From Diadema setosum (taxonomy: Eukaryota > Echinodermata > Echinoidea > Diadematoida > Diadematidae), in NCBI GenBank assembly GCA_033980235.1, contig CM067059.1, positions 11,780,100 through 11,844,099 of the forward strand: 64,000 nt of DNA, in the 5' to 3' direction. Both the position numbers and the translations under genes were made by a program. A model generated the notes under the pieces. It was not told where the DNA came from and did no database searches. It worked only from the letters and a program-made list of their open reading frames with translations. This document shows positions 23,610-34,070 of the stretch, in pieces. The first letter of the stretch is position 1, and each line of letters begins with the position of its first letter.

Positions 23610-24680
23610 TTTGAAACATGATTGTAATGAAGCATTACATGATTCAAATGAAGCACTCTACCCTGCCATTTATACAAAATGGAATCACGGAAGGTGATAT
23701 GAATCATAATTCAAATTATGTTTCAAATGAGGGTATGGAAGTGTTTTCCAATCAGGATTCGCCAGAATTACGGAACAAAACAGATTGACCCCCAAATCAT
23801 TTTTTTTTTTTCTGTGGGCAGAGCTTGTGGTGACCTTTCAACCCCTTCCGCCGAAAAAAACATGCTCAAGTGCTCGCATTGCAGGCTATGTATCACTCAG
23901 TAGTGATTGATAGGAACTTGGAAAGAAGCCAGCCCTCCCTCCTCACGCTAAAACTCAAAACTGCAGAATCCGTGAAGCCTTCCTCAGTCGTGTGAATGGA
24001 TGATAACTCGAATCGTAACTCCAATTGTGTTTGTAATTCAGCATTACAATTACACTTCTTGATAGGAGTGAAAACGACCAGAGTATCTGCAAAGTAGCAC
24101 CCGACTTCTGTAAGGTTTGATACACTTGGGGGAAAAAAAAAATGTCCTGATATCAAGAACCACGCATCGCTATTCAACAAACTTGATAAGCAGAAAAGTA
24201 CAAATCTGGATTCAATATTCACCACAGCCTTGCCTTACTCCATAGCAAATTCATCAGAGCAGACTGTATTAAGCTTGCCTAATGACGATTACCATATTTG
24301 TAGCTGTTGCTATAAAACATGGGAAGCACAAATCTCTAACACAGAGCTCAGATTTCCTGCTCCTTTCAAAAAGGGAGTCGTCTTCATGCATTTTCACTTT
24401 CTATCTAATGATCACCGTATGACAGCAGTCCTGATCTGGTTGACCATAAATTCGCTTGCTTTGATGCTCTGATTTCTCTGTGCTCGAGATGAAAACAAAA
24501 CGGACAAACATTGAAACTCACAGAGAGCAACATACATTGTATTACCAACAAAATTCAAGTGATGTTTTCACGACGCTGCACTTTAAAGTGACTTTAAATG
24601 AAACCAGTGCAAATGTGTGAGAGATTTACAACTGATAAAGAGAGAATCAGCAAATTTTATTCCTACCATGACTTCTGTCT
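23610..24680. other. No gene recognised
   Basis: Short inverted words occur near the left edge (TTTGAAACATGATT at about 23610 with AATCATAATTCAAATTATG at about 23702), perhaps a decayed repeat. T-run at about 23799-23811. No supported coding exon. Confidence 0.4.
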
Positions 24681-24685
24681 CATAG

Positions 24686-25234
24686 ACCCCGTTTACAGCC
24701 CGGCCTCAATTGCGCGGCCGAGCCTCGCAATTTTGTCCGTTTACACTGCTGGGCTCGGCCGCGCTTTCGATTCAAACCTTTCATTATTTGGTCGTGGTGG
24801 CGCTCTACTTGTAAACTAACGCAATTTGGTATTGTCTGGTTTTCAGACCCTTTGCCAACTGAATTCCGTGGCGACGAAGTCGCCGTTCGGGCAAAGGCCT
24901 TTGCCGAAGGAAAAAATCCTTTGCAGGACAAAACCACCTTAAACTATACTAGTTTTCGACGTTGAGGGGGTTTATATCCTGAACAGCCAAAGATACAGGC
25001 AGAGGGTTTGGAAGCCAGACTAAAACTGGCCGCGCAATTGGCCGCGCATTTGGCCCAGTTTGCGTTTACACCAAGAAAAGGCTGGGCTCGGCCGCGGCCG
25101 AGACCACCTCCAGAGCGAGGCCAAATGCGAGGCCAATTTTGGCCTCGCATTTGGCCTTTTGCGCATTTACACTGAAGCGGGGCTGGACTTGGCCGCGGCC
25201 GAGCCACGGCCGAGCCTCGCACTGTAAACGGGGT
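24686..25234. mobile_element. CpG-rich MITE, TIR ACCCCGTTTACA, flanked by CATAG
   Basis: ACCCCGTTTACA at the left and TGTAAACGGGGT at the right, each bordered by CATAG (24681-24685 and 25235-25239), consistent with a 5-bp target duplication. If the TIR is extended by one G the duplication would be 3 bp. Subterminal GGCCGCGGCCGAG and GAGGCCAAATGCGAGGCC words repeat and invert. The middle (about 24835-24940) contains a second inverted structure, TGGTTTTCAGACC...GGACAAAACCA, possibly another inserted element. Non-coding. Confidence 0.75.
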
Positions 25235-25239
25235 CATAG

Positions 25240-25890
25240 AGAGTGCCATTTGATCTATCCCTGGATGCATGCACTGTGAACCACATGCGCACCCTGTGAA
25301 TGCATTACAGGTATGAATGACCTCTAGATGGAATTTACATCAAACACACACACACACACACAAACACATACATAGGTGTACACGACAACAGCACACCCTG
25401 TATCCACTTTATGAATACTCAAATACGGGTATGGGAAACTTAAAAATTTCATATAAAATGTCATAAAATCAAAAATGTGTGAGAGAGAAAGTATTCCATA
25501 AATGTGATATTTCAGCCTATGAAAATCAAACTATAATCAATTAAATATCTTCCAAATTTTCTCCTGACACGGTATCCTTGGTATCATAACAGGGAAACAA
25601 GGGTACATGGCATGTCTTGTCACAAGTGTTGTTTTCTGTAAAGGAAGTTATGAAGAATTTGGTCTGTTGCACAATTTCAATTGGTACACATACCTACTGG
25701 GCAGTGTTTCACAGCCTAGAAATAACATGAAAATCATCAAGGCACTACCATAATCTCAATTGCAAATAATATCACCACAATCCATATCCCATGACAGAGG
25801 TAAGATCTGAAATCTGAATGTGAAACTTGCCTAAACTTTTTGCACTCATACACTGCACACCACAATATTACATTAATACCTCAAGCCATA
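25240..25890. other. No gene recognised; short (CA)n
   Basis: A CA-rich run at about 25346-25372, otherwise AT-rich unique sequence leading into the reverse-transcriptase remnant. The 5' part of the retrotransposon (catalytic reverse-transcriptase core) is absent here. Confidence 0.45.
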
Positions 25891-26353
25891 ATGAACAAGA
25901 ACAAGAATAAACTGCAGGAGCACACAGATCTGCTCAATGCATGCTGTGAGAGTTATGACATGAAAATCAGTGTGAGTAAGACTGAAACCATGACAGTCAG
26001 TAGAAGCCCAGAGAAGCTTGAAATCAACATCAATGGAGCCCAACTGAAGCAGACAACCGAGTCCAAGTACCTGGGCAGTATATTCACAGAAGATGGGAAA
26101 CTAGACAGAGAAATAGTAACACTCTGTCAGAAAGCAAACGCAGTCAGCTACCAACTGGCCCCCCCCCCCCCTTCTTAGACACTCCTTCCCAGAGACCCCA
26201 ATATCCCGATGTGCACAAAGGCAAAGCTCATCAACACCATCTTCCTGCCAACTCTCACTTACCAGTGCCAGACATGGCCCCTAACAAGAACTCTTGAGCA
26301 AAAGCTGGTAACGTGCGAGATGAAGTGTCTGAGGAAAGCCGTGAACAAGACCT

Positions 26354-26532
26354 GGGCCCCGTTGCTAGAAACTTTGCGTTTAAACGCAACTTGCAACTGA
26401 TTGTCACTGGCCAATCAAAATCATTGTTGCATGCATGTCTTCTTAATAGGGCAGACCCTGAACCAATCAGAATGGTTGTTTGAAAATTAGCAATTATTTG
26501 CAATTGATTGCAACTTTCTTGCAACGGGGCCC
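26354..26532. mobile_element. MITE with TIR GGGCCCCGTTGC inserted in the reverse-transcriptase remnant
   Basis: The left end GGGCCCCGTTGCTAGAAA and right end TTTCTTGCAACGGGGCCC are inverted repeats. Inside are further paired words (TTGCAACTGATTG/ CAATTGATTGCAA, CCAATCA.../TGAACCAATCAG). It splits the remnant between NKTW and RRDMIRNE, where related proteins read straight through. I know this GGGCCCCGTTGC family from memory as common in marine invertebrates. Confidence 0.8.
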
Positions 26533-26603
26533 AGGAGGGACATGATACGAAATGAGGCGATCAGAGACATGGTAGGCGCCACATCTGTCCTACATCATAT
26601 TAA

Positions 26604-26688
26604 CCCGTTGAGGACGGACTGATTTTGCTACAACACGCATTTCCCATAGACACCTGCCCGAGTATACTCGGGACTCGTCCTCAACGGG
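26604..26688. mobile_element. 85-bp piggyBac-like mini-element, TTAA-flanked
   Basis: CCCGTTGAGGACG and CGTCCTCAACGGG are perfect terminal repeats with TTAA on both sides (26600-26603, 26689-26692). The middle holds the palindrome CCCGAGTATACTCGGG. Taking out the element plus one TTAA rejoins CATCATATTAAGCATCAACG in the reading frame of the reverse-transcriptase remnant. A diverged, inverted copy lies at 31289-31373. Confidence 0.9.
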
Positions 26689-26938
26689 TTAAGCATCAAC
26701 GTATTAAATGGTTCGGTCACCTCACACGGATGCCACCCAACCAGCCCCCTTACAAGCTTACAACCTGAGATACTCTGGTGCAAGAGCCAGAGGCAGACCA
26801 AGGCGACGCTGGAGAGACTCTGTGGAAGATACCCTGAATGCTCACAATGTGTCCCTTCTGCAGGCTACCCGCCTTGCAGCAAATAGACGCTTATGTCTCC
26901 CCGCGACGCCCCCGGGTACACGCGGAAGGAAAAAGTAA

Positions 26939-27511
26939 AGTAAGTAGACAGTGGCAACCTTCAGCCAAAAGTCTGGCCCATAAAAAGCGGCCGTCGTGCT
27001 GATTAGCAACACATGTAAAAATATAGCGCAAAAATAACAGGTTTCCCAAATTAGCACACGAGTTTAGCGCAGTCTGGCTGGGAACCCAAATGAGTGAGAT
27101 AACTCTGCCGTCACCTGGCATAATCAGAGGAATTACTGCGCAAATTTGGAAATGTGCAGTGTAGCACCTGCTTTTTGTGGCCAGCCAGTGGAACATTTTA
27201 TAATCACTATTATCATTATTCATGTCAACCCACCAGAAGTAGAATCCTGACTGCATGCTGTGAAAAACACATAAATACACAATAATTACCAAGCCTACAC
27301 CTGGTGCTAAAAGAGGTTGGAAATTCAAAGCAGAGAGAACGGGGGAGAAAATAAAAAAAAATTCTTCTTCCTTCTTTGTAGATGAACCTTCGTCTTACAG
27401 ATTGAATTTTTTCACCAGAATCTTGGAATATACACAAACTAGCTGAAAATCACAGAAGGAAAGAAGAGATATATTGCATATTATGCTCTGAATGTAGTGA
27501 TTAATTCACAG
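26939..27511. other. No gene recognised
   Basis: Follows the end of the retrotransposon remnant. No clear tail repeat or polyadenylate marks its 3' end. Minus-strand frames here have no recognisable features. Confidence 0.4.
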
Positions 27512-27724
27512 TACTGTAAAAGTGGAAATTTTTGCAGTGTTGAAATTTTCGCGCATTTTGCGCAATCAGAAACAAGCGCGAAAATAAAAGCACGCGAATA
27601 TTTTTGCTTGCCATATGTTCCTGTAACTGATGTCTTGATCCCGCGGAATTAAAAACATGCGAAACTCTTCTTATGCGGCAAAGCACAAAAAATTAGTCGC
27701 ACAAAAATATCCACTTTTACAGTA
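27512..27724. mobile_element. MITE family D, copy 1 (TIR TACTGTAAAAGTGGA)
   Basis: Left TACTGTAAAAGTGGAAAT and right ATATCCACTTTTACAGTA are inverted repeats. TA at the borders fits Tc1/mariner-type targeting. The inside has TTTTCGCGCATTTTGCGC, GCCATATGTTCCTGTAA and CGCGGAATTAAAAACATGC, all partly conserved in copy 2 (36617-36812). Confidence 0.8.
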
Positions 27725-28341
27725 TATCGTTGGTATTTCTCACAGTGTAAGGCTGATCAAGTTAGGCTAGCCAGAAAGTACATACATCTCTCTGAAGCAT
27801 ACTGAGCATGTACGCAAAATTTCCTATGGGAGAGGGCATGACATGTGTCAGGTCACATGATAAATACACCTCAGAGCGGTAATTGGTATTTTGTGACAGG
27901 ATTCATGTACCAATGTCACATCAATGCACAATTCGTGCAAAGTTTGAATTACCGCCCTAAATACCATGGCATTTTGTAAGGTGTTTGTGTTCACATTTCG
28001 ATATGCTGCATGATTTACCAAGTCATTTCATGGTAACTGTGAATGGCCTTTAAGTGACAGCAAAAAAGCATACTTTTTATTGTTTCTTCACCAGAAGAAC
28101 AATGGGGAGGGTGCACGCAGAAAGGAAGGAGGGGACATTTCAGTATTCAAAATAATGTAATGCCATGAAGCACATGCTGCCCATCATGTCATTAATCATA
28201 CGTTGATGGTGATATGTGGGGATGACATTGAGCTCTGGCAATCATAATGAACGCCATCAACAGTATAGCCATAGACTATCGGAACCAAAGCAAACCATGC
28301 ATTAACTGCACCAGAATGATAGACTCTTGCTCACCACAGTT
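27725..28341. other. No gene recognised
   Basis: AT-rich unique-looking sequence between two MITEs. No coding support. Confidence 0.45.
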
Positions 28342-28732
28342 TTAAAGGGACTGTACAGTACTGGTTGAGGTAGGGATGCATGTTTTGAACATTTCTAAGT
28401 GAGATAATGAGAAACCTCTTATGAAATTTGAAAGAGCATGTAATTTTAAGAAGGATTCAACGTTTATTTGATGAAAATCGGTTTTGATATGGCTGAGATA
28501 TCCCAAAAAGTGATGATAATAAAAGGCGACAGGCCACAACTTTATTAGGATCTCTTTGTTTCACATTGTTTTTAGATATCTCAGCCATTTCAAAACCGAT
28601 TTTCATCAAATAAACTTTTGATACCCTTTAGAATTGCATGCTCTTTAACATCTAATATAGTGGTTTCTGCATATCTCGCACAACGTTAAAAGCTAAATCC
28701 TCACCTCAACCAGAACTGTACACACCCTTTAA
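28342..28732. mobile_element. Hairpin MITE family A, copy 3 (TTAA-bounded, reverse orientation)
   Basis: Starts TTAAAGGGACTGTACAG and ends CTGTACACACCCTTTAA, the reverse orientation relative to copies 1, 2 and 4. Both arms with the GATGAAAATCGGTTTTGATA block and its complement are intact. Its right-hand TTAA (28729-28732) is also the left-hand TTAA of the 1.04 kb palindrome that follows. Confidence 0.9.
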
Positions 28733-29773
28733 AGATAATAAAAAGTTTTGGTACCTCAAAAGTTTCCCTGAATTTCCTTGTCTTGGTTTGTGTTTCAGGT
28801 TAAAGTACGTTGTCTGTGAGAATTACTCGCCCCAAAGTGCTCTCATGTCTTAGTAATCATGCAATAATGGTTTCGTACCAGAGCCAACGCTGTACAGCGT
28901 CGATAAATATTGTACGAAACCACTGACTGCGACCAGCAGCGTGCAGCCCGGTGCAGCCCATTGTACGCATAGCTAACTGCGACCAGCAGCCCCATACGCA
29001 TAGCGTAATGGGGCTTCGCATTGTAGCATTCAGGATCATGACAGAATTAGTATCGCGGGTAAATGTCAACTTAAAATCCAAACATTTCTTCGATTTGAAG
29101 ACTTACCAATTAAGTTGAAGTATTGAAAACAGGCTTCGAACAACGTTTGGTTCTGTCAATAGTCCCTTTCTGTTCGAATTGATGACTGAATGTGACTCGG
29201 TCGAGAGGACCTTGGGAGAGCTACATACACTGGATACCATGGCCAGCGCATGCGCACACAAACATCTTATCCGTTCATGGATTCGAAATTTGTGTGGGGG
29301 CTGCATGTGATGTGTTTGCATGCACTGGCTGTGGTATTCAGTGTACTGTATGTAGCTCTCCTCAGGTCCTGTCGACCGAGTCACATTCAGTCATCAATTC
29401 GAACAGAAAGGGACTATAGGCAGAACCAAACGTTGCCCTGTTTTCAATACTTCAACTTAATTGGTAAGTCTTCAAATTGAAGAATTTATGGGATTTTAAG
29501 TTAACATTTACCCTGCGATACTAAATCTGTCATGATCCTGAATGCTACGTGTACAATGCGAAGCCCGATTACGCTATGCGTATGGGACTGCTGGTCGCTA
29601 TGCGTATGGGGCTGCTGGTTGCAGTTAATTGCATGATTACTAAGACATGAGAGCACTTTGGGGCGAGTAAGTCTCACAGTGTTAGTTATATGAAAGGTAC
29701 TTTAACCTGAAACACAAACTAAGACAAGGAAATTCAAGGACACTTTGTGAGGTACCAGAACTTTTTATTATCT
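28733..29773. mobile_element. Palindromic element family B, copy 1 (1041 bp, TTAA-flanked)
   Basis: Ends AGATAATAAAAAGTTTTGG and CCAGAACTTTTTATTATCT, bordered by TTAA (28729-28732, 29774-29777). Nearly the whole length is two inverted arms of roughly 450-500 bases around a loop near 29250-29310. For example CACATTCAGTCATCAATTCG on the right mirrors CGAATTGATGACTGAATGTG on the left. The left arm carries an extra block of about 100 bases (about 28863-28970) with its own small hairpin (TGGTTTCGTAC/GTACGAAACCA). No transposase; the frames of 70-95 codons inside are mirrored by-products. A close copy in the same orientation lies at 35054-36076. Confidence 0.9.
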
Positions 29774-29777
29774 TTAA

Positions 29778-31284
29778 GTACATGTACTTCCCAAACTGCT
29801 CACTGAGAGAATCATGACAAATTGTAGGAATGTCTTTATCGACTCAAGTGGATTGTCAACAAATGGTCTGTTAAACTGAACCTGAACAATATCCTGGTTT
29901 AACCTGCAATTACAGCCACGGCATCAGCAAAACTACAACAACTGTATGTTAAAAAGAGATAAATCAGATTTTTCAGAAAATCTGTTACAAGCAATCAAGC
30001 ACTGATACAAATGCAAGACAAGAACTACAAATAAGGAGCAATAAAAAACAAAGAGACAAAGGAAGAATGCTTTTAAAGTTATTAAATGATACAAGTCATG
30101 TAACAGACATCATGCAGTATCCTTCAATATCTGTATTGGTCATGTGACTGGAATGTCACTGGTAAACTATTTCCCCATTTTATTTTTTCTTTTAAAAGCA
30201 TCTTTAGAATACATTTCTTCCTTGATTCTTATTCAAGCTCTGCAAAAAACATATACCATTAACCACCAATGAATAAGGACTTGGAATATCATTTTGCATT
30301 ATCTTCATAAGCCAACGCCATTACTAAAAAAGTCATCAAATGAAAAATATATTGTACCTACAGTTTTTCTTTCCCTTAAAAACACTTGCAGCTCTAGGCA
30401 TTTCCTTCATGATAGGAAGATGTTGCCAAAAGTAATGTATATACATCTCTGTTGCATAGAGAAGAGCAGGTAAATTAAACAAACAATTAAAAAGCTGGGA
30501 GCTGAAAAGTCTTATATCCATTGTGAGGTGAGCTTTGGAATAAAATACTGAGGGCATCAACAGGCCATGTACAAAAAGCAATAGACGAACATACATTGTA
30601 ACTCAGCATTAGTTTAATGCTACAGCAATTCATGATTTTAATGAGTACAGAGGTATGATATAAAATATCTTTAACTGCATCATTTTGTTTGCATTCAGAA
30701 GATTTATGGAGGTGTAATATTTGATTTCAATAGCACAATAACATACATCATTGTTTGTGTCTTTTTAGTTGTTGTTAATTTCCAATCACATTCTATATCT
30801 GCCAAAGTCAGGAGCATGATTTTGCAGGTAACTGACCCAATATTTCCCCACTGTCCCAAATTGCCCTAGGACCAACAGGGTGCAGTACTGTAGTCATGCA
30901 CACAGAACGTTGGGAGGCAATCCTGGATGAATACCCGGCGCGCATACCGAACTTTACCACACCATCAGCCGCAAGAGATACAAACTCAAGAGATACAAAC
31001 TTACGTCCCTATCAAGATCGGGAGTTAGCCCAGTTACCCTTCTAAGCAGTCACCTCCGGGGAAACGAGAAGTAGTCTCAGTGTCAAGATTAGATGTCCCC
31101 TTGTTTGGTCACTAAGGTTTTTAACCATTAAGCTGTAATCCTACTCAAGCCAGATAAATGGCTTTGATAAGACAGATGATATCCATGATCAAGTTTCTTG
31201 ATTACTCAAGTGATAGGCTTATAAAAATGCTCTAGAGCTATGGTACTGCAAAAAAAAAAAGAAGAGGAAGAGACTGGTTTCATA
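29778..31284. other. No gene recognised
   Basis: AT-rich sequence. A CpG-containing patch lies near 30930-31080. The minus-strand frame at 30336-30596 (86 codons) shows no recognisable features. Confidence 0.4.
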
Positions 31285-31288
31285 TCAA

Positions 31289-31373
31289 CCCACTGAAGAC
31301 TAGTCCCGAGTATACTCGGGCAGGTGTCCATTGGAAATGTGTGTTAGAGCAAAATCAGCCTGTCTTCAACAGG
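31289..31373. mobile_element. Second 85-bp piggyBac-like mini-element, diverged and inverted
   Basis: Reverse-complement relative of 26604-26688: CCCACTGAAGAC at the left, GTCTTCAACAGG then TTAA at the right, and the same internal palindrome CCCGAGTATACTCGGG. The left border is TCAA rather than TTAA, a decayed target site. Confidence 0.8.
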
Positions 31374-31381
31374 TTAAGACC

Positions 31382-31708
31382 AGGGGCGGCGCAGCCGTTG
31401 GGGGCCGTGGGGGCTCGGGTCCCCACACTTTTTGTGCACCATACAAAGGAATACATAAGGTGTCATCACTTTGGGCCCCCACTTTTTTCAACCCGGAAGT
31501 ACGTAAGAGGCACTATTTTGTACAATGGGAGGGGAGAGAATGAGCTGAGGACCTTTTTTTTTTTTTTTTTTGCTTGTCAGCTGAAGAAACCCGGAAGTGG
31601 ACGGGTACAGATGAGGACCTTTTTTTTTTTTTTTTTTTTTTTTTTGCTTGTTAGCTCATGAAACCCGGAAGTGGGCCCCCACACTTTTGAAAACAGTGCG
31701 CCGGCCCT
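31382..31708. mobile_element. GC-rich MITE (TIR AGGGGCGGCGCA) with two long T-runs in tandem units
   Basis: AGGGGCGGCGCAGCC and GTGCGCCGGCCCT form imperfect terminal inverted repeats. Inside, a unit made of GAGGACC, a T-run, GCTTGTYAGCT and GAAACCCGGAAGTGG occurs twice in tandem (about 31545-31609 and 31614-31675). A partial third (AACCCGGAAGTACG) lies near 31490. The plus-strand frame here is a by-product. Confidence 0.65.
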
Positions 31709-32394
31709 AAAGACATCCAAAGGATGACCTCTCCTTTTATTAATGCAAATGCTATTTGCAAGGAAGAGGCAAAATAGCCAGTAAAAACAATGACTTACCC
31801 TTTATCTGTAAAAGTTTGACCACCACCAGACTCACTATCACTTGAAAATGAAATCCTTGTATCATATTTGAGGACTATATGAGTGTTTGACCAGTGTATA
31901 CTGCAGACAGCACTTACAACAAAGATCTTCTTTGGATGGTAAAATGAAAAATATTTATAAATTTGTATTCTACTTATCTGTAACTTTAAATTTAAAGCTC
32001 TAGCCTCCCAATTAATTGTGTGTGGTGGGGGAGGAGGGGATGTGGTAATCCTTTATACCAGAAACTTTGCAGAATATAGTGTTATCATACTGCATCACAA
32101 TTTCCAGTATTTACATAGCTTGGTAAAAGGTTATTCACACAGGGACCAAGTTCACAAATTATGAATAGTACCTCACCTTTGAAAATTTCATCTGCAAGTA
32201 TGTTTAATTGTTGATGAAGGCTAGGGGTCCACTTCAAATGGCAAAGGCAACAATAGATTGACACACAAGAAGCCCAAAGGGGTAGTATAGTGCACATAAA
32301 ATGGAAAGAGCCCCAGATAAAGTTAATGCATGCATGCAATCATAGTAAATTGTAAGTTTTGAGCTTAGATGCACAATGTTTAACTGGAAGGCAA
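31709..32394. other. No gene recognised
   Basis: AT-rich sequence with a GTGGGGGAGGAGGGG patch near 32022-32040. No coding support. Confidence 0.4.
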
Positions 32395-32395
32395 T

Positions 32396-32968
32396 TACAG
32401 TAAAACCTGTCTATAGCGGCCACCCAAGGGAGACGGAAAAAGTGGCTGTTTTAGACAGGTGGCCCCTATAGGCAGGTAATCCAACTTTGTGTGCACTGCT
32501 TACACGTACATGTATCATCGTTGTATCCTTACATGTACAAATGTATATGTACAGTATATGTGTATGTATGCACACACCGTGTACGTGTTTCATGCATTAA
32601 CCATGCCGGTGTATATGAAATTGTTGCACAGTAGTATGTGTAGTCGTGAAGAAAGCTTAAACTAGTGCATTATTATGACTGAATGAGGGATGAATGCAGC
32701 GGTGGCGATCACTGAATGTTGCCGCACGGCTACAAAGCAGTAAAACACGCTGAATTATCAGCTACATTGGGTTTTTGGCCGCTATATACAGGTTAAAATC
32801 TACCGCGGGAAACAAGATTTGTGGCCGCTGGCCGCGTTAGACAGGTGGCCGCTATACACAGGGTCTTTAACAGGGCTTTTCTCTCGGGGGGGGGGGGGAT
32901 TTTTCAGTGGCCGCTATAGACAGGCGGTCGCTATAGACAGGTGGTCGCTAAGGCAGGTTTGACTGTAA
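32396..32968. mobile_element. MITE of the CAGTAAAACCTGTCTATAGC family (573 bp)
   Basis: Left TTACAGTAAAACCTGTCTAT and right GCAGGTTTGACTGTAA, with TA at each border. Near the right end the words GGCCGCTATA-ACAGG / GGTCGCTATAGACAGGTGG recur several times as a short degenerate tandem array. The left end carries the inverse, CTATAGCGGCCACC. A G-run lies at 32887-32899. I recognise this as a widespread marine-invertebrate repeat from memory. Non-coding. Confidence 0.8.
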
Positions 32969-33278
32969 TAATTTCTGAGTATTACTGTTTGCACATCCCC
33001 TAAAGAAAAAGAGAATGAGACTGCAGTCACATTGACACTGTATCACATGTATACTGTTGGTGTTGACAGATTGTGCTTACACACCATACCTGTCAATGTG
33101 GACACACCAACAGACAAAAAAACAAAAAACAACAACAACAACAAAAACCAGCTACACTAGACTCTAGTTTTCTTTTCATCCTGTAATCCATCAAAATGTC
33201 AGTATGTAGCAGAACCCAGGAGAGCTCTACATACCCATGGCAATCTGCATCCCCTAAGTTGACAACCTTCAAATCTTG
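32969..33278. other. No gene recognised; A-rich (ACA)n patch
   Basis: An AACAACAACAACA patch near 33127-33145. Nothing else I can support. Confidence 0.4.
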
Positions 33279-33709
33279 TTAAAGGGATGGTATACAAGTA
33301 GTATTGGTTGAGGTGAGGATTCAGTTGTAAACTTTTAGACAGATACTTAGAAACTACTTTAAGAAATGTTAAAGAGCATACAATTCTACAAGGAATTCAA
33401 AGTTTATTTGATAAAAATTAGTTTTGAAATGGCTTAGATATCCAAAAAACAAAGTAAAACAAAGCGATCCTAATAAAAGGTGGGTTCCACCTCTTATTAG
33501 GATCGCTTTGTTCTGGATACCTCAGCCAATTCAAAACTGACTTCTATCAAATAAACTATCAATTCCTCTTACATGTAGAATTATATGCTCTTTCATATTT
33601 CATGAGAGGTTTCTCATTGTCTCAAAAAATCATCATAAAAAAAAAAATAATAATAAAAACATTGGAAACCAGATGCCCCATCTCAACCGAAACTGTACCA
33701 ACCCTTTAA
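33279..33709. mobile_element. Hairpin MITE family A, diverged copy 6 (TTAA-bounded)
   Basis: Starts TTAAAGGGATGGTATACAAG and ends AACTGTACCAACCCTTTAA. It keeps the arm order (TTGGTTGAGGTGAGGATTCA, GGCTTAGATATCC, loop TGGGTTCCACC, CTGGATACCTCAGCC, TCATCTCAACC) but is the most diverged full copy. It also has an A-run expansion at about 33637-33660. Confidence 0.8.
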
Positions 33710-33980
33710 ACTTTGGCACACTAGCAATTTGCATTTGAAATGGCAGGGCACATACAATGTCATGTTCATTCAATGTTTCAAAGTGTAATACTTATTTTTT
33801 TTTAATAAACAGTATAAACATCAGAGTAAAAGCCAAGCTTCCAGAAAAAAACAACAACAAACTCATAAGGATAATCCTATAATGACGCAAAAAAATAAAT
33901 AAAAATAAAATAAGTTGATGGATAGCATTCACAACTGGTGATATTGTGTTCACATTCTATTATTTTGATAAATTTCTTAA

Positions 33981-34066
33981 CCCTTAGTGTGCATGGGAAC
34001 TTTAGAGAGTGTGTACAATGCTATGTGGTTATCTGTGCCAATTTGGCACTCAAAGCTCGTAAAGGG
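33981..34066. mobile_element. Possible 86-bp TTAA mini-element
   Basis: CCCTTAGTGTGC and GCTCGTAAAGGG are short imperfect inverted ends, each bordered by TTAA (33977-33980, 34067-34070). Size and CCC start match the two 85-bp elements above, but the sequence is different. Ends are weak, so chance is possible. Confidence 0.5.
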
Positions 34067-34070
34067 TTAA

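Larger units (their letters stand above)
25891..26938 (+). pseudogene. Broken non-LTR retrotransposon reverse transcriptase, C-terminal part
   Basis: Read on the plus strand in pieces. LQEHTDLLNACCESYDMKIS and VSKTETMTVSR open the fragment, then KYLGSIFTEDGKLDREI (the YLGS--T-DG--D-EI motif that follows the catalytic core). An in-frame stop sits beside a C-run at 26176-26178. Next come TKAKLINTIFLPTLTYQCQT and EMKCLRKAVNKTW, then a MITE (26354-26532), RRDMIRNEAIRDMVGATSV, a second MITE (26604-26688), and KHQRIKWFGHLTRMPPNQPP. A frameshift near 26750 precedes ARGRPRRRWRDSVED. This order is typical of the thumb and C-terminal region of invertebrate LINE elements (RTE/CR1-like group; exact clade not determined). 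The Y/F-ADD catalytic box is missing, so it is 5'-truncated and dead. Confidence 0.85.

Noticed and set aside
28857..29480. Several 70-95-codon frames on both strands, repeated at 35171-35790
   Set aside because: They are mirror-image translations of palindrome B and contain no transposase signature.
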